DNA of 64,000 nucleotides. Origin: CAZTAO01 sp964611645 (GTDB lineage: Bacteria; Armatimonadota; UBA5829). This document shows, piece by piece, positions 26,356-35,063 of this stretch. The notes beneath the pieces were generated by a model, which was given only the letters and a program-made list of their open reading frames with translations, made no database searches and was not told the DNA's origin. Each line of letters starts with the position of its first letter. Within the stretch, counting starts at the first letter, position 1. The translations under genes were made by a program, and so were the position numbers. The DNA lies in assembly GCA_964611645.1 (NCBI GenBank), contig CAZTAO010000001.1:1-64000 (forward strand), given 5' to 3'.

Positions 26356-29300
26356 TCACTCCACCCTCAACAACAAAGCCTCCAAAGGCTTCAGCACCAG
26401 CCCCTTCACAGGCACTTCCTTCCCAGCCCTAAGGTCGAAGATTCGGCGAGCCGGTCTGCCGTTCACCGTCACATTGACAGCCTTGTCCTTGCCCCATTGG
26501 TTCAGCGTGAAGACTAAGTATCCGCTGTAATATTCAGCAGACCTGCACTCGACTCCCCACGCCGGGGCTTTGCCTTCGTTCATGAGTACTGGCGCTGACA
26601 GTCCGGCTTTTGCCAATTCCCGCAGCAGGGCATCGCGGGTGTCCCGTGGCTTAGTCTGGCTGCCGGGGATCGAGACAACCGATGCGCCCGGGAGCGACAC
26701 CGTTCTCTTGGCCCCGTGTTCGCTCCGGCTCAGTGGGTCGGAACCGATAACCCACACCTTCCCGCCGCCTTTGGCGAAGTCCACGATTGCCTGCGCCAGA
26801 TCGTCACTTTCGTACTTCACATCCGGCAGGATCACCGCCTCGTACTGCATCAGTTCCCCTTTGATCGCTGCCCGCTCGGAAACCAGCCGGATCGGCAGGC
26901 CGGTGAAGCTCATTGCCTCGTATGTGTTTCTCAGGGCAGTGCACGCGTCCTGTGACCATATCTGCGAGGTGAGGCTGTAGAGCACCGCAATCTGCGTCGG
27001 CGCGCCCTGGAGTTTGGTCACTTCTTTGGACAGCCGCATCAAGTCCAGCCCGGCCCGCCCGACCGCCATCACGTTCTCCGGTCTGTGGAGGAAGAGGCCT
27101 TCGAAGTCGCTGGTGCGGTCGTAGGTCCGTTCCCACGACCATATACAGGTCGCCCCCTGGCCGTGGATCGCCCCCGCCATCAGCGCTGCGTCGGTATGCT
27201 CCGGCGGGATGACCAACCTCTGCTCCCGGTCGGTGATGAGGTGGTTTTCGGTGTTGACCACCGGGGTCTTCCGCATCGAATACTGGATATCGTAGTAAGC
27301 GTTCTGCCACAGCCCCGTGGAGCAGTAGTTGTCGCCGAAGCCTGTAAAGATGTTGCTGCAGTCGTTGCCGTTGAGGTCGCCCAAATAGGCGAACTGCTCC
27401 GGGTCGCAACCCCACAGCAGCGCATCCCGCCACATCGCCAGGTTCATTACCTTCGCGTGGGTCAGCACGCCCGGCGCGGAAGTGTGCACAGCCTCGGACA
27501 TCGACGCGTGGAAGTCGGCGAACTGCTCCATATTGAACCGGATCTGGTCATACCGCAGCGGGGTCATCTCCCGCTCGGGCGGCAGCACCCCCGTCGGAGC
27601 GACCGGCACAGCGTCAAACGAACCATAGCTGGTCCCGTTGACCGAATTGAGCTTGTCGATGCTCCCGTAAACTCGCTTCAGGTAATCGTGCCACAGCGGG
27701 ACGCGGTAGATGTCATCGTTCCAGCCTGTGTAGGTCGGCTCATTGCTCAAGCACACGCTGTGCAGCGCGGGGCTGTTGCCAAATGTGTCCATGCAGGTCC
27801 GAATATGGGTGTCCTGAATCTTCCTGGTCTGCGGGGCGTCCACCGTGTGCGCGATGAACCCATGGCTGTCCGCCAGCTTCAGACTCGGCCACTTCTTGTA
27901 GGCCCAGGCGGGGAAGTAGTGCGGCGAGGCGAGCCAGCAGATGGTCATGTTGTTCTTCGCGGCGTTCTCGAACTCTCCGCTGTATACTCCGCGCGCCAAC
28001 TCGCCCTCAGCCGGCACGGTGGTGTTTGCACCGAGCTCGATCTGGATGATATTGCAGCCGAACTCAGGAAACGCTGGAATGTCGGTAGTCACCTGAGAGA
28101 AGTGTCCGAAGCCGGTAAAGAACACAGGCCGCCTCTCGCGCTTGCCTGTTGCCGGGACAACAGTGTCGCCCCAGAACACTCCATCTTTTACATCGATCGG
28201 TCCTGTCACATACCTCGGCACCACCAGCGGCTTCTCCTTGCCTGCCAGATACGCCTTCAGTTTCACCCGGGTCTTCATGATGGATTCCTTGATGACTTCC
28301 ATAACGTGATTAGCCCGCTCGTTGCGGCCGTGAGTCATATCATCCACGCTATATTCCACAAATCGCCGCGTGGTGGCGATGGTCACGCGCTCGTAGTCGG
28401 TCGCTATCCCCTTTGCTTCGCACTGCTTCGCCAGCGACTCAGCCTCTGTGAGGACAGCGCGAACCACCTTCGCCTGCTCCAGCAGAGACTCCCGCGACTG
28501 CCCTATCACTACGTCCAGCTTTGCAGGCGCGGCTCTCTTGCCGGCAATTTCCACTGAAAGCTGCTGGACTCCAGCCTTGAGCATGTCTCCCCGCACTGCG
28601 GTGTCTATGGCGATCAGTCCCGATTTGCCGGACAGCTTCACCTCCGCGATTCGGTTAACTCGTCCCTCGGGAGGGCGCATACCCACCACCACGGTCTCGC
28701 CTCCGGCAAGCGGCATCTTGCTCCACAAAGCCACGGAAACGGGGAGGTCCGTGCCTACGTTGCCCTCCAGCTTGGGGGACACTATGGCAAGCATAGCGTA
28801 TGAGGCGTCAAAGAGCCTCACGAAGCTCGAGGGGTCTTTGCCGCTGCCGATGCCTCTGGTGGGCTCGTGGCAGCCCCTGCGGCCTGTGCCGTCGTTATCG
28901 TTCACCAGGTAAGTCAGGCCAATATCGGGCCCGCGCAGTCCCGGCTTCGAACCGACTACACCCCACGGAATGGCTATCTCGTATGTAGTAATTGCGCCCG
29001 ACACATTTCCTGCAAACATAACTCCCGATGCGGAGACCGCCGCCTGCGGGTCCCTTGTACGCTCCGCGCGCGACTCGCCGGTGTCGGTCACGGTAAATGT
29101 GAACTCGCTGTCGTGCGGCCCGTACGCGCCTTTGGTCAGCTTGCGCAGAGGATCGATAGCCACCTGGATGCTGTCGGTAGTCCAGATGGTTTCGCTGGGA
29201 CGAGAGACGTGGAGATTGTCGGTAACCTGGAATGCGAGGTAGAGGTTCTGAGCATCCCAGGCGGACGCAGCCCGCACAGAGCAGTCTGTCTCTCCCTGCC

Positions 29301-29565
29301 AACCCCCAAGCATTACTGATCCGGACCCGGGAATGCTCACCCAGACCGCATCCGAGGGCCAGTCGGCCAGATCACCATCGATGCTTGGAGCAGACGCAAA
29401 CTCTGCCGCCGGCCACATCCCAAACTCCGGCGCGCGCTCTGCAGGCATTTCGCGCACGCGCGGCTCCGATGCTACCGGCCCCTCAGCCGCAAAGCAGCAA
29501 GCCGCCAAGGCCAAGATCAACACTGCGATCATCGCAGCGAAATATCCGCGAATCATCTCACCCAT
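26356..29565 (-). CDS. Secreted CBM9-like + GH42-like glycosidase
   Basis: About 1069 residues. An N-terminal signal (IRGYFAAMIAVLILALAACC) carries a possible lipobox (LAAC). Next is a CBM9-like domain (PSIDGDLADWPSDAVW to SIQVAIDPLRK). The catalytic part is GH42-like: TICWLASPHYFPAWAYKKWP, candidate acid/base Glu in VCLSNEPTYTGW, WHDYLKRVYGSIDKLN and candidate nucleophile Glu in PVVNTENHLI. A trimerisation-type domain follows (YEAVILPDVKYESDDLAQAIVDFA). Start choice is hard: GGAGG lies 9 bases before 29565, but other in-frame ATGs lie at 29574 and 29556, and the first codons overlap a dispersed repeat. Confidence 0.75.
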   Translation of the reverse strand: MGEMIRGYFAAMIAVLILALAACCFAAEGPVASEPRVREMPAERAPEFGMWPAAEFASAPSIDGDLADWPSDAVWVSIPGSGSVMLGGWQGETDCSVRAASAWDAQNLYLAFQVTDNLHVSRPSETIWTTDSIQVAIDPLRKLTKGAYGPHDSEFTFTVTDTGESRAERTRDPQAAVSASGVMFAGNVSGAITTYEIAIPWGVVGSKPGLRGPDIGLTYLVNDNDGTGRRGCHEPTRGIGSGKDPSSFVRLFDASYAMLAIVSPKLEGNVGTDLPVSVALWSKMPLAGGETVVVGMRPPEGRVNRIAEVKLSGKSGLIAIDTAVRGDMLKAGVQQLSVEIAGKRAAPAKLDVVIGQSRESLLEQAKVVRAVLTEAESLAKQCEAKGIATDYERVTIATTRRFVEYSVDDMTHGRNERANHVMEVIKESIMKTRVKLKAYLAGKEKPLVVPRYVTGPIDVKDGVFWGDTVVPATGKRERRPVFFTGFGHFSQVTTDIPAFPEFGCNIIQIELGANTTVPAEGELARGVYSGEFENAAKNNMTICWLASPHYFPAWAYKKWPSLKLADSHGFIAHTVDAPQTRKIQDTHIRTCMDTFGNSPALHSVCLSNEPTYTGWNDDIYRVPLWHDYLKRVYGSIDKLNSVNGTSYGSFDAVPVAPTGVLPPEREMTPLRYDQIRFNMEQFADFHASMSEAVHTSAPGVLTHAKVMNLAMWRDALLWGCDPEQFAYLGDLNGNDCSNIFTGFGDNYCSTGLWQNAYYDIQYSMRKTPVVNTENHLITDREQRLVIPPEHTDAALMAGAIHGQGATCIWSWERTYDRTSDFEGLFLHRPENVMAVGRAGLDLMRLSKEVTKLQGAPTQIAVLYSLTSQIWSQDACTALRNTYEAMSFTGLPIRLVSERAAIKGELMQYEAVILPDVKYESDDLAQAIVDFAKGGGKVWVIGSDPLSRSEHGAKRTVSLPGASVVSIPGSQTKPRDTRDALLRELAKAGLSAPVLMNEGKAPAWGVECRSAEYYSGYLVFTLNQWGKDKAVNVTVNGRPARRIFDLRAGKEVPVKGLVLKPLEALLLRVE

Positions 29566-29603
29566 CCTGCCCATCCTCCAATCCCGGAAATCGTGTTCAA
29601 GAC
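29564..29603 (-). repeat. Dispersed repeat D, copy 1
   Basis: On the minus strand GTCTTGAACACGATT (29589-29603) is followed by CCGG and a GGATGGGCAGGAT word. The same order of words occurs at 56946 and 60121. Here it provides the ribosome-binding region and first codons of the GH42-like gene. Confidence 0.6.
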
Positions 29604-29699
29604 AATTACCCACTTACCTCCCAGCCGCGGCTTTTCCTGCCGTGGTTGTTCGATTGGGACTCTCCGCCAACCCGATACTCGCAACTGGCAGCCGGAATC

Positions 29700-29708
29700 T
29701 GATACAAT
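29700..29708 (+). promoter_or_regulatory. Possible extended -10 promoter element
   Basis: TGATACAAT (TGn plus TACAAT) lies about 75 bases upstream of the next plus-strand start. No good -35 is seen, which suits an extended -10 promoter. Confidence 0.3.
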
Positions 29709-29782
29709 CACCTTACTGTGTTTGTCTGCTATGCTTCGACACCCCACACGGGGACAGGCAAGTGCAACCGCAAGGGAGATTG

Positions 29783-32326
29783 ATGAGACAAGCTATGAGA
29801 ACCACCACGACACTGCTGCTGACAGCGATTCTTCTTTCAGTCATTGCCGGGGCCGCCGCTTTGTGCGCCGCGCCACGGATCTCAACTCGGAAGGCTCAGC
29901 CCGCCCGGGTAGTGAACGATTGCATCAAGAACGGCGACTTTGGCGATGTTGGGGATGGTCAGGCTGCCTCGTGGAAATTCTCCGGAGCGGTGAAGCCGGA
30001 GCGGGTGAGCGGTGTGTGGCAGACTCTCAGTGGCAAGTTCAAAAGCGGCGAGCGCACATCGGCCAACTTCCTCTTCTTCATGTACCAGGGAGGGATGGGA
30101 TCCGTCTGGATCGACAACGTGAGGTTCTCCCCCGAGGCCGGGATCAAGGATGGCGGCTTTGAGAGCCTCAACCCGGACGGCTCGCTGGCAGAGTGCAAGA
30201 CGTCTCACTGGAACACAGCGGTCTTCTCCGATTCGGCACGTGCATCCCAGGGCAGCAGAAGCCTGCGAATGACCCACGAGCATGAAGCCGTGCCGGAGTC
30301 GCAGATGAGGCAGTTCGTCGGGCTCGAGCCCAACACAGACTACACTTTCTCATTCGATGTCTTCGTGGGCGACGACTTCCAGGGCGAGGCGCTGGGCTGC
30401 GTGGAAGGGATAAGCGATTACCTGGCTGTGTCTACCCTGATGGAGAACCGCGACCGCTGCGGGCAGTACGCGCTCGCCCTCGACCCCACTCAGGCCGCGC
30501 CGGCGGGAGTGTCCCAGCAGGTTGACGTGAAGCCGGGAATGAATCTGCAGGCCAGCGTGGATGTAAACCACCGGGCATTCCCAGGAGCTACGAAGCTCGT
30601 GATAGAAGACGCCGCCTCGGGCAGGGTTCTGGCAGAATCCGGCATTTCGGGAGTCAACCCAAAGTGGCAGAGCGTGCAGGTCTCGTTCCAGAGCATCTCA
30701 CCGAAACTGCGAGTGCGGGTAGTGGCTGAGGGCGAGGGGTCTTTGCTGGTGGATAACGTTGAAATCACCCCGCCCCGCATCACTCCACCTCTTCAGCAGG
30801 TCCAGTGGCTGCCTGCGGCGCAGAACTTCAGGATTCCGGCGAAACTGCAGGTATCGGTTCAGGGCAGGGCGGGTAAGGCAATTGAAGGCGGGCTGGAGCT
30901 GCTGTCTAGAGACCTGGGCAGGCACAATGTCAGCGTCACCACCACCAAATCACAGGCCGCGCCGCTAAAGATACTCATCGGCAGCGGCTACGCAGTCAAG
31001 GGCAAGGGGAACGAGTCCTACTCCCTGGCCGTGACCAGCAAGGGTATCACTATCAAAGCCGTCGCCGAGGCAGGCGCGTTCTATGGCCTCATGACTCTGC
31101 TCCAGCTCATAGACAGCCGCGCGGGAAAGCCTGTGCTCCTTGCGTGTAAGGTAACCGACTACCCGGATATGCCGCTGCGCGGTTCGCTGTACGCCGACGC
31201 GGAGCAATCGGCGCGATGGAAACTCAATACAGTTATGGAATCGACCGGGTATCCTGTCACAGCCACGGAAAAGAAGGCCATGTGGGATATGGTGCGGAAG
31301 TACGAGAAGCTCAACCTCAAGATCATCCCATACTCCCTTTCCATGATGGGCGGTTACTACGTGCAGAAGATCAATCCTAACCTGGCAGCAGGCGTGTTGG
31401 TGATCAATGAGAAGGTGACGCTGAATGGTGACAAGCCAACTCCGCTGGCGAACCCATACGTCATCCGGACCAAGCTCAGCGATGTGAAGCTCAGCAGCCA
31501 CGAGAAGCTCAGCAGCGTCAATGACGTGCAGGAGTACGAGTTGGGCAAGGACTACCGGGTCATCGATGGCGACATGGCCTACAACTATAACCTGGACAAC
31601 CCCAAGCCATTCTCCGTTGTTCGACTGCCCGGTTCCTCCATACCCGATGGCGCCACAGTCTACGCAGAATACGACTGGGTAAGCCACTACCGGGAGTCGG
31701 ATGGCCGGACGGAAGTACACATATCATACGTGCCGGTGGAGCCTCAGACTCGGAAGCTGATGGATGATTTCCTCACCGGCTTCGCCAAAGAGTTTCCCTT
31801 CCCATACATCTGCCCCGCCAACTGCCTCCATGAGTTCGGGCCTAACGATGCCCAGTTGAGAACGGACAGCCGGGTCCTCAATTCGGGCAGGTATCCGGTA
31901 GAGCTATTTGCCGAGGACACACGCTTCCAATCTGCTGCTGTGAAACGGGGGAACCCGAAGGCGAAGGTGATGTTCTGGGCAGGGACTATGACTAATCCCT
32001 ATGTCAGGCAGGCGGAGCCTTTCCTGCCGAGGGACGGGCACGTCACAGTGTGGGGCTACGACGCCAACTGGCCCGCAGTCTACGGTCGGGAGGCAATCGA
32101 GTACTGGTCGAAACTGGGGATCGAAAGCTCCGTTATGTCCTGGGACAACCTGCGCAACGCGAGGGGATGGGCACAGGTGGTAGCGGAAGCTCGCCGCAAG
32201 GGCTACCCCTGCCTCGGCATCATCGCCACCTGCTGGGCCAACCGCACAGGCGGCCTGAGGGAAAGCGCGGCCGTCTCGTGGAGGGTTCCCCAGAAGGGCG
32301 AGAAGAACTACGTCTCCGTACCCTGA
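29783..32326 (+). CDS. Secreted GH20-like (beta-hexosaminidase-type) protein with N-terminal binding domains
   Basis: An 847-residue exported protein. The ATG at 29783 has GGGAG upstream and a signal peptide (MRTTTTLLLTAILLSVIAGAAALCA). Residues ~40-330 hold jelly-roll binding regions (e.g. GVWQTLSGKF, VSQQVDVKPGMNLQ). Residues ~335-460 match the N-terminal GH20b domain of hexosaminidases (LLSRDLGRHNVSV, SYSLAVTSKGITIKAVAEAG, FYGLMTLLQLI), and VTDYPDMPLRG is the usual opening of a GH20 barrel. The canonical catalytic D-E pair is not clear; HEFGPND is the nearest candidate. A diverged hexosaminidase or a family-84-like enzyme are the alternatives. Confidence 0.7.
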   Translation: MRQAMRTTTTLLLTAILLSVIAGAAALCAAPRISTRKAQPARVVNDCIKNGDFGDVGDGQAASWKFSGAVKPERVSGVWQTLSGKFKSGERTSANFLFFMYQGGMGSVWIDNVRFSPEAGIKDGGFESLNPDGSLAECKTSHWNTAVFSDSARASQGSRSLRMTHEHEAVPESQMRQFVGLEPNTDYTFSFDVFVGDDFQGEALGCVEGISDYLAVSTLMENRDRCGQYALALDPTQAAPAGVSQQVDVKPGMNLQASVDVNHRAFPGATKLVIEDAASGRVLAESGISGVNPKWQSVQVSFQSISPKLRVRVVAEGEGSLLVDNVEITPPRITPPLQQVQWLPAAQNFRIPAKLQVSVQGRAGKAIEGGLELLSRDLGRHNVSVTTTKSQAAPLKILIGSGYAVKGKGNESYSLAVTSKGITIKAVAEAGAFYGLMTLLQLIDSRAGKPVLLACKVTDYPDMPLRGSLYADAEQSARWKLNTVMESTGYPVTATEKKAMWDMVRKYEKLNLKIIPYSLSMMGGYYVQKINPNLAAGVLVINEKVTLNGDKPTPLANPYVIRTKLSDVKLSSHEKLSSVNDVQEYELGKDYRVIDGDMAYNYNLDNPKPFSVVRLPGSSIPDGATVYAEYDWVSHYRESDGRTEVHISYVPVEPQTRKLMDDFLTGFAKEFPFPYICPANCLHEFGPNDAQLRTDSRVLNSGRYPVELFAEDTRFQSAAVKRGNPKAKVMFWAGTMTNPYVRQAEPFLPRDGHVTVWGYDANWPAVYGREAIEYWSKLGIESSVMSWDNLRNARGWAQVVAEARRKGYPCLGIIATCWANRTGGLRESAAVSWRVPQKGEKNYVSVP

Positions 32327-32344
32327 AGCGAGCAAGAGTGCGTC

Positions 32345-32368
32345 GGCAGGGATTCAGAGATCCCTGCC
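32345..32368 (+). terminator. Terminator-like hairpin after the GH20-like gene
   Basis: A perfect 9-bp stem (GGCAGGGAT / ATCCCTGCC) with a 6-base loop, 18 bases after the stop at 32326. No T-run follows. Confidence 0.45.
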
Positions 32369-32374
32369 GAGAAA

Positions 32375-32419
32375 CTCCCTCTCCCCGGACCCGCGGGGAG
32401 AGGGTTGGGGTGAGGGGCA
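32375..32419. repeat. Dispersed palindromic repeat A, copy 1
   Basis: A 10-bp stem (CCCTCTCCCC at 32377-32386 with GGGGAGAGGG at 32395-32404) is followed by TTGGGGTGAGG. The same layout recurs at 35008, 43659 and 53969. Confidence 0.75.
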
Positions 32420-32452
32420 GGCACAATCCCTACTAAGGCTGTACGACGTTCA

Positions 32453-32502
32453 TTTCGACTCCGCTCAATGAACGGACCATCGCCGGTTGAGCGGAGTCGA
32501 AA
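32453..32502. repeat. Dispersed palindromic repeat B, complete copy
   Basis: A 16-bp perfect inverted repeat, TTTCGACTCCGCTCAA (32453-32468) and TTGAGCGGAGTCGAAA (32487-32502), with an 18-base loop. The right arm recurs inside the coding sequence at 52429-52444, and a left-arm-like TTTCGACTCCGC occurs near 60842. Confidence 0.8.
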
Positions 32503-32543
32503 CCGGCAGCCAACCCTGGCAATAACCACAAAGAGGTGTTGAT

Positions 32544-34991
32544 ATGAGACTGATAGTCTTTCTGTCCGCAACAGCGGTAATCCTATTCTCGCTGTCCACA
32601 TCCTGCCTGGCCCAGGCGATTCCGTCGGGCAATGTGAAGGTCCCGCTTTCCAACGTGGCGGGCAAGAAGCTTATACGGGCCGGGGACGACCTGGAGCGGA
32701 TGTGGGGCGCGAACTCCATGTCTGCGGCAGACCTCCCCTCCAAGATCGCCGCCCTGCAGGATGCGGGCTACGATGGGCTGGTCTTCACCATCGCCAGCAA
32801 TGACAAATCCAAGGGCTATCGCGCTATGACGGGCCAGTGGTGGAACTGCGCGGTGCGGCGAAGCTACGAGGAGTTTGCGGCCGAGATTAGCGCGTTCAAG
32901 TCAGTAAAGAAATGGGGTCGCATAACCGACAACTTCACCCGCGCCATGCCCTCAGTCTGGACCGATACGCCCGACAAGATTAGGTCCCAGGACTGGTTCA
33001 GCGACGAGGATTGGGACGTGGTGCTGAGTAACGCGACGGTGATGGCAAAGGTGGTCAGGGACTGCGGCATGAAGGGGGTAATGCTGGACAGCGAGCAGTA
33101 CGACCACCATGCCAAGGGAGTCTGGTATTACCCGTGGAACTACCCGGCTTACGCGGAGTCAGGCTACAAGACCGCCGGAGAAGCCAAGCCGAAGACCTTT
33201 GCCGAAGTCGCCGCCAAGGTGGAGCAGCGGGGGAAGCAGTACGGCGAGGCGCTCACAAAGGAGTTCCCGGATATGACCCTCATCGTCATCGCCGGGCTGT
33301 ATAACGATGCCCTGGCCTCCGCGCTGAGCACATCAAAGGACTCCACCCTCCAAAACAGCACCTATGCGCTATATCCCGCTTTCCTCGATGGCCTGTTGCA
33401 GGGAATGGACAAGCGAGCCAAAATAGTTGCGGGAACCGAGACAACCTACCTGGACTCGCAATACAAAGATATGCTGGTGGTCCGGGACGCGGAACTGAGG
33501 CAGTCTCTGATGCTCAGCAAATACCCCGATCTGGCTCAGAAACGCATCACATTCTCGGCAGGGATATGGACCGATGCCGGATGGGGCAAGGACCGTTTCA
33601 GCAATACCGATGTGACCGTCAACCAGCGAGACCCCGAGCGGCACATGCGCGCGGTGCACAACGCGCTCGCGGCATCTGATGAGTATGCGTGGCAGTGGGG
33701 AGAGATGGGCGACTGGCTCTCGCCAACTCCCACTCCGCTGATGAAGCAGTACTGGAAGGCGAATGTCGAAGGCCACAATCCCCAGAACCTCAATTGGACC
33801 CCTGAACCCGAGTGGGATATGACTGACTACTCCAAGCACGATGCGGACAATGCCAAAGCCGACGCCGCTTTCTGGGTGGATGCGGAGAAAGGTGGCTGGA
33901 AAGTCGCGGCCGAACTCCCCGAATACTGGAAGTTCCTCTTCGACACCGAAACTCTGGTCCGCTATCGTGGCCAGTGGCTGTCAGCCGACTTTGACGACCG
34001 CGCGTGGCAGTATATGAGTGTGACTAAGTGCTGGCAGAGCCAGGGCGTGAAGGCCAACGGCCCCGCAGTCTACCGGATAAAGTTCAACGCCCCGGCCGAT
34101 ATAGACCCGAAGACCCGGGAAGTGGCGCTGGCATTTGCGGGATTCCCAGCCGACGATGCTAAGAAGACCGGTTGGATGGATGTCCATCTCAATGGCAAGG
34201 GCTATCCCATCCGCCACATTATCGATGTCACAGACTCCATCATCCCCGGCAAGGAGAACTTCCTGGCTGTCCGCGTTATCAACAGGGCCGGGCCGGGAGG
34301 TCTGACCGGACGCGTGAAGCTGCTGGTGCGAAGCGCGAGCAAGGAAGCCGAGGCTCCGCCGATGCCAAATGCGGAGAAGATCTTCTCCGAGGACTTCAAG
34401 AGCTTGCAGGAGCCAACCCCTCTCAGCAAGGCAGGCTGGACTACCGAGGTCGGTGACGTGATGATAACAAAGGCCACCGGCTTGGGAGACTCCACTCCCG
34501 CCATCGACGGCAAGACCCCGACCGCCGTTCACGGCAGGGCATTCAAGGATCTGGTTTCTCCTGTAAACGCGGGCGACACGGTTGTCTTCACGGCCAAAGT
34601 CTACGCCCGCTACGCCCAGTCTTGGACATACGTCGGCCTCCGTACAACCGGCGCAACCGGCGTAATGCTGGGCAACAACGGCTGGCAGTGGATGCTGGAT
34701 GCCCAGGAGATCGCAGGCAAAGGCAAGTTCGCGGAGTTCTGGCCCTACACCGAGGCCGACGCGTGGAACAACCGTGAACTGACCGCTCGCATCTTCGTGG
34801 ACTCCAAGACTCACAAAGTCTGGGCGAGCCTGACCGACGCCAAGGGCAATGTGCACAAGTCATTGGAGATCGACTTCGCTCCCGGCGCTGAGACCAAACT
34901 CACAGGCGTCATTGTCTACCCCACCAACACGACGGGGGCTAATAACATGGACGTCGGGGAGATAACTGTCGAGCGGTTACGTCGGAGATAA
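32544..34991 (+). CDS. Secreted TIM-barrel protein with galactose-binding-like C-terminal domains
   Basis: An 815-residue exported protein: signal peptide MRLIVFLSATAVILFSLSTSCLAQ, GAGGTG 6-8 bases before the ATG. Residues ~60-400 read like a glycosidase barrel (GYDGLVFTIASND, GMKGVMLDSEQYDHH, PDMTLIVIAGLYND, ITFSAGIWTDAGWGKD). D-S-E in MLDSEQY could hold a catalytic carboxylate. A sugar-binding beta-sandwich follows (YRIKFNAPADI to TGRVKLLVRS), then a lectin/LamG-like domain from KIFSEDFKSL to the end. No GH family is assigned. First gene of a plus-strand run after two repeats. Confidence 0.65.
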   Translation: MRLIVFLSATAVILFSLSTSCLAQAIPSGNVKVPLSNVAGKKLIRAGDDLERMWGANSMSAADLPSKIAALQDAGYDGLVFTIASNDKSKGYRAMTGQWWNCAVRRSYEEFAAEISAFKSVKKWGRITDNFTRAMPSVWTDTPDKIRSQDWFSDEDWDVVLSNATVMAKVVRDCGMKGVMLDSEQYDHHAKGVWYYPWNYPAYAESGYKTAGEAKPKTFAEVAAKVEQRGKQYGEALTKEFPDMTLIVIAGLYNDALASALSTSKDSTLQNSTYALYPAFLDGLLQGMDKRAKIVAGTETTYLDSQYKDMLVVRDAELRQSLMLSKYPDLAQKRITFSAGIWTDAGWGKDRFSNTDVTVNQRDPERHMRAVHNALAASDEYAWQWGEMGDWLSPTPTPLMKQYWKANVEGHNPQNLNWTPEPEWDMTDYSKHDADNAKADAAFWVDAEKGGWKVAAELPEYWKFLFDTETLVRYRGQWLSADFDDRAWQYMSVTKCWQSQGVKANGPAVYRIKFNAPADIDPKTREVALAFAGFPADDAKKTGWMDVHLNGKGYPIRHIIDVTDSIIPGKENFLAVRVINRAGPGGLTGRVKLLVRSASKEAEAPPMPNAEKIFSEDFKSLQEPTPLSKAGWTTEVGDVMITKATGLGDSTPAIDGKTPTAVHGRAFKDLVSPVNAGDTVVFTAKVYARYAQSWTYVGLRTTGATGVMLGNNGWQWMLDAQEIAGKGKFAEFWPYTEADAWNNRELTARIFVDSKTHKVWASLTDAKGNVHKSLEIDFAPGAETKLTGVIVYPTNTTGANNMDVGEITVERLRRR

Positions 34992-35007
34992 CGTTCTGAA
35001 TCGCCAA

Positions 35008-35045
35008 GTTCTCCCTCTCCCCTTGCGAGGGCTGGGGCGAGGCGA
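35008..35045. repeat. Dispersed palindromic repeat A, copy 2
   Basis: TCTCCCTCTCCCC followed by a degenerate right arm GCGAGGGCTGGGGCGAGGC. It lies in the 72-base gap before the next gene, ending 18 bases upstream of its ATG. Confidence 0.6.
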
Positions 35046-35063
35046 ATATGCAGAGAGGCAAAC

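Noticed and set aside
32345..32502. CRISPR-like array suspected from clustered palindromes
   Set aside because: The palindromes belong to different families, have no regular spacing and no spacers.
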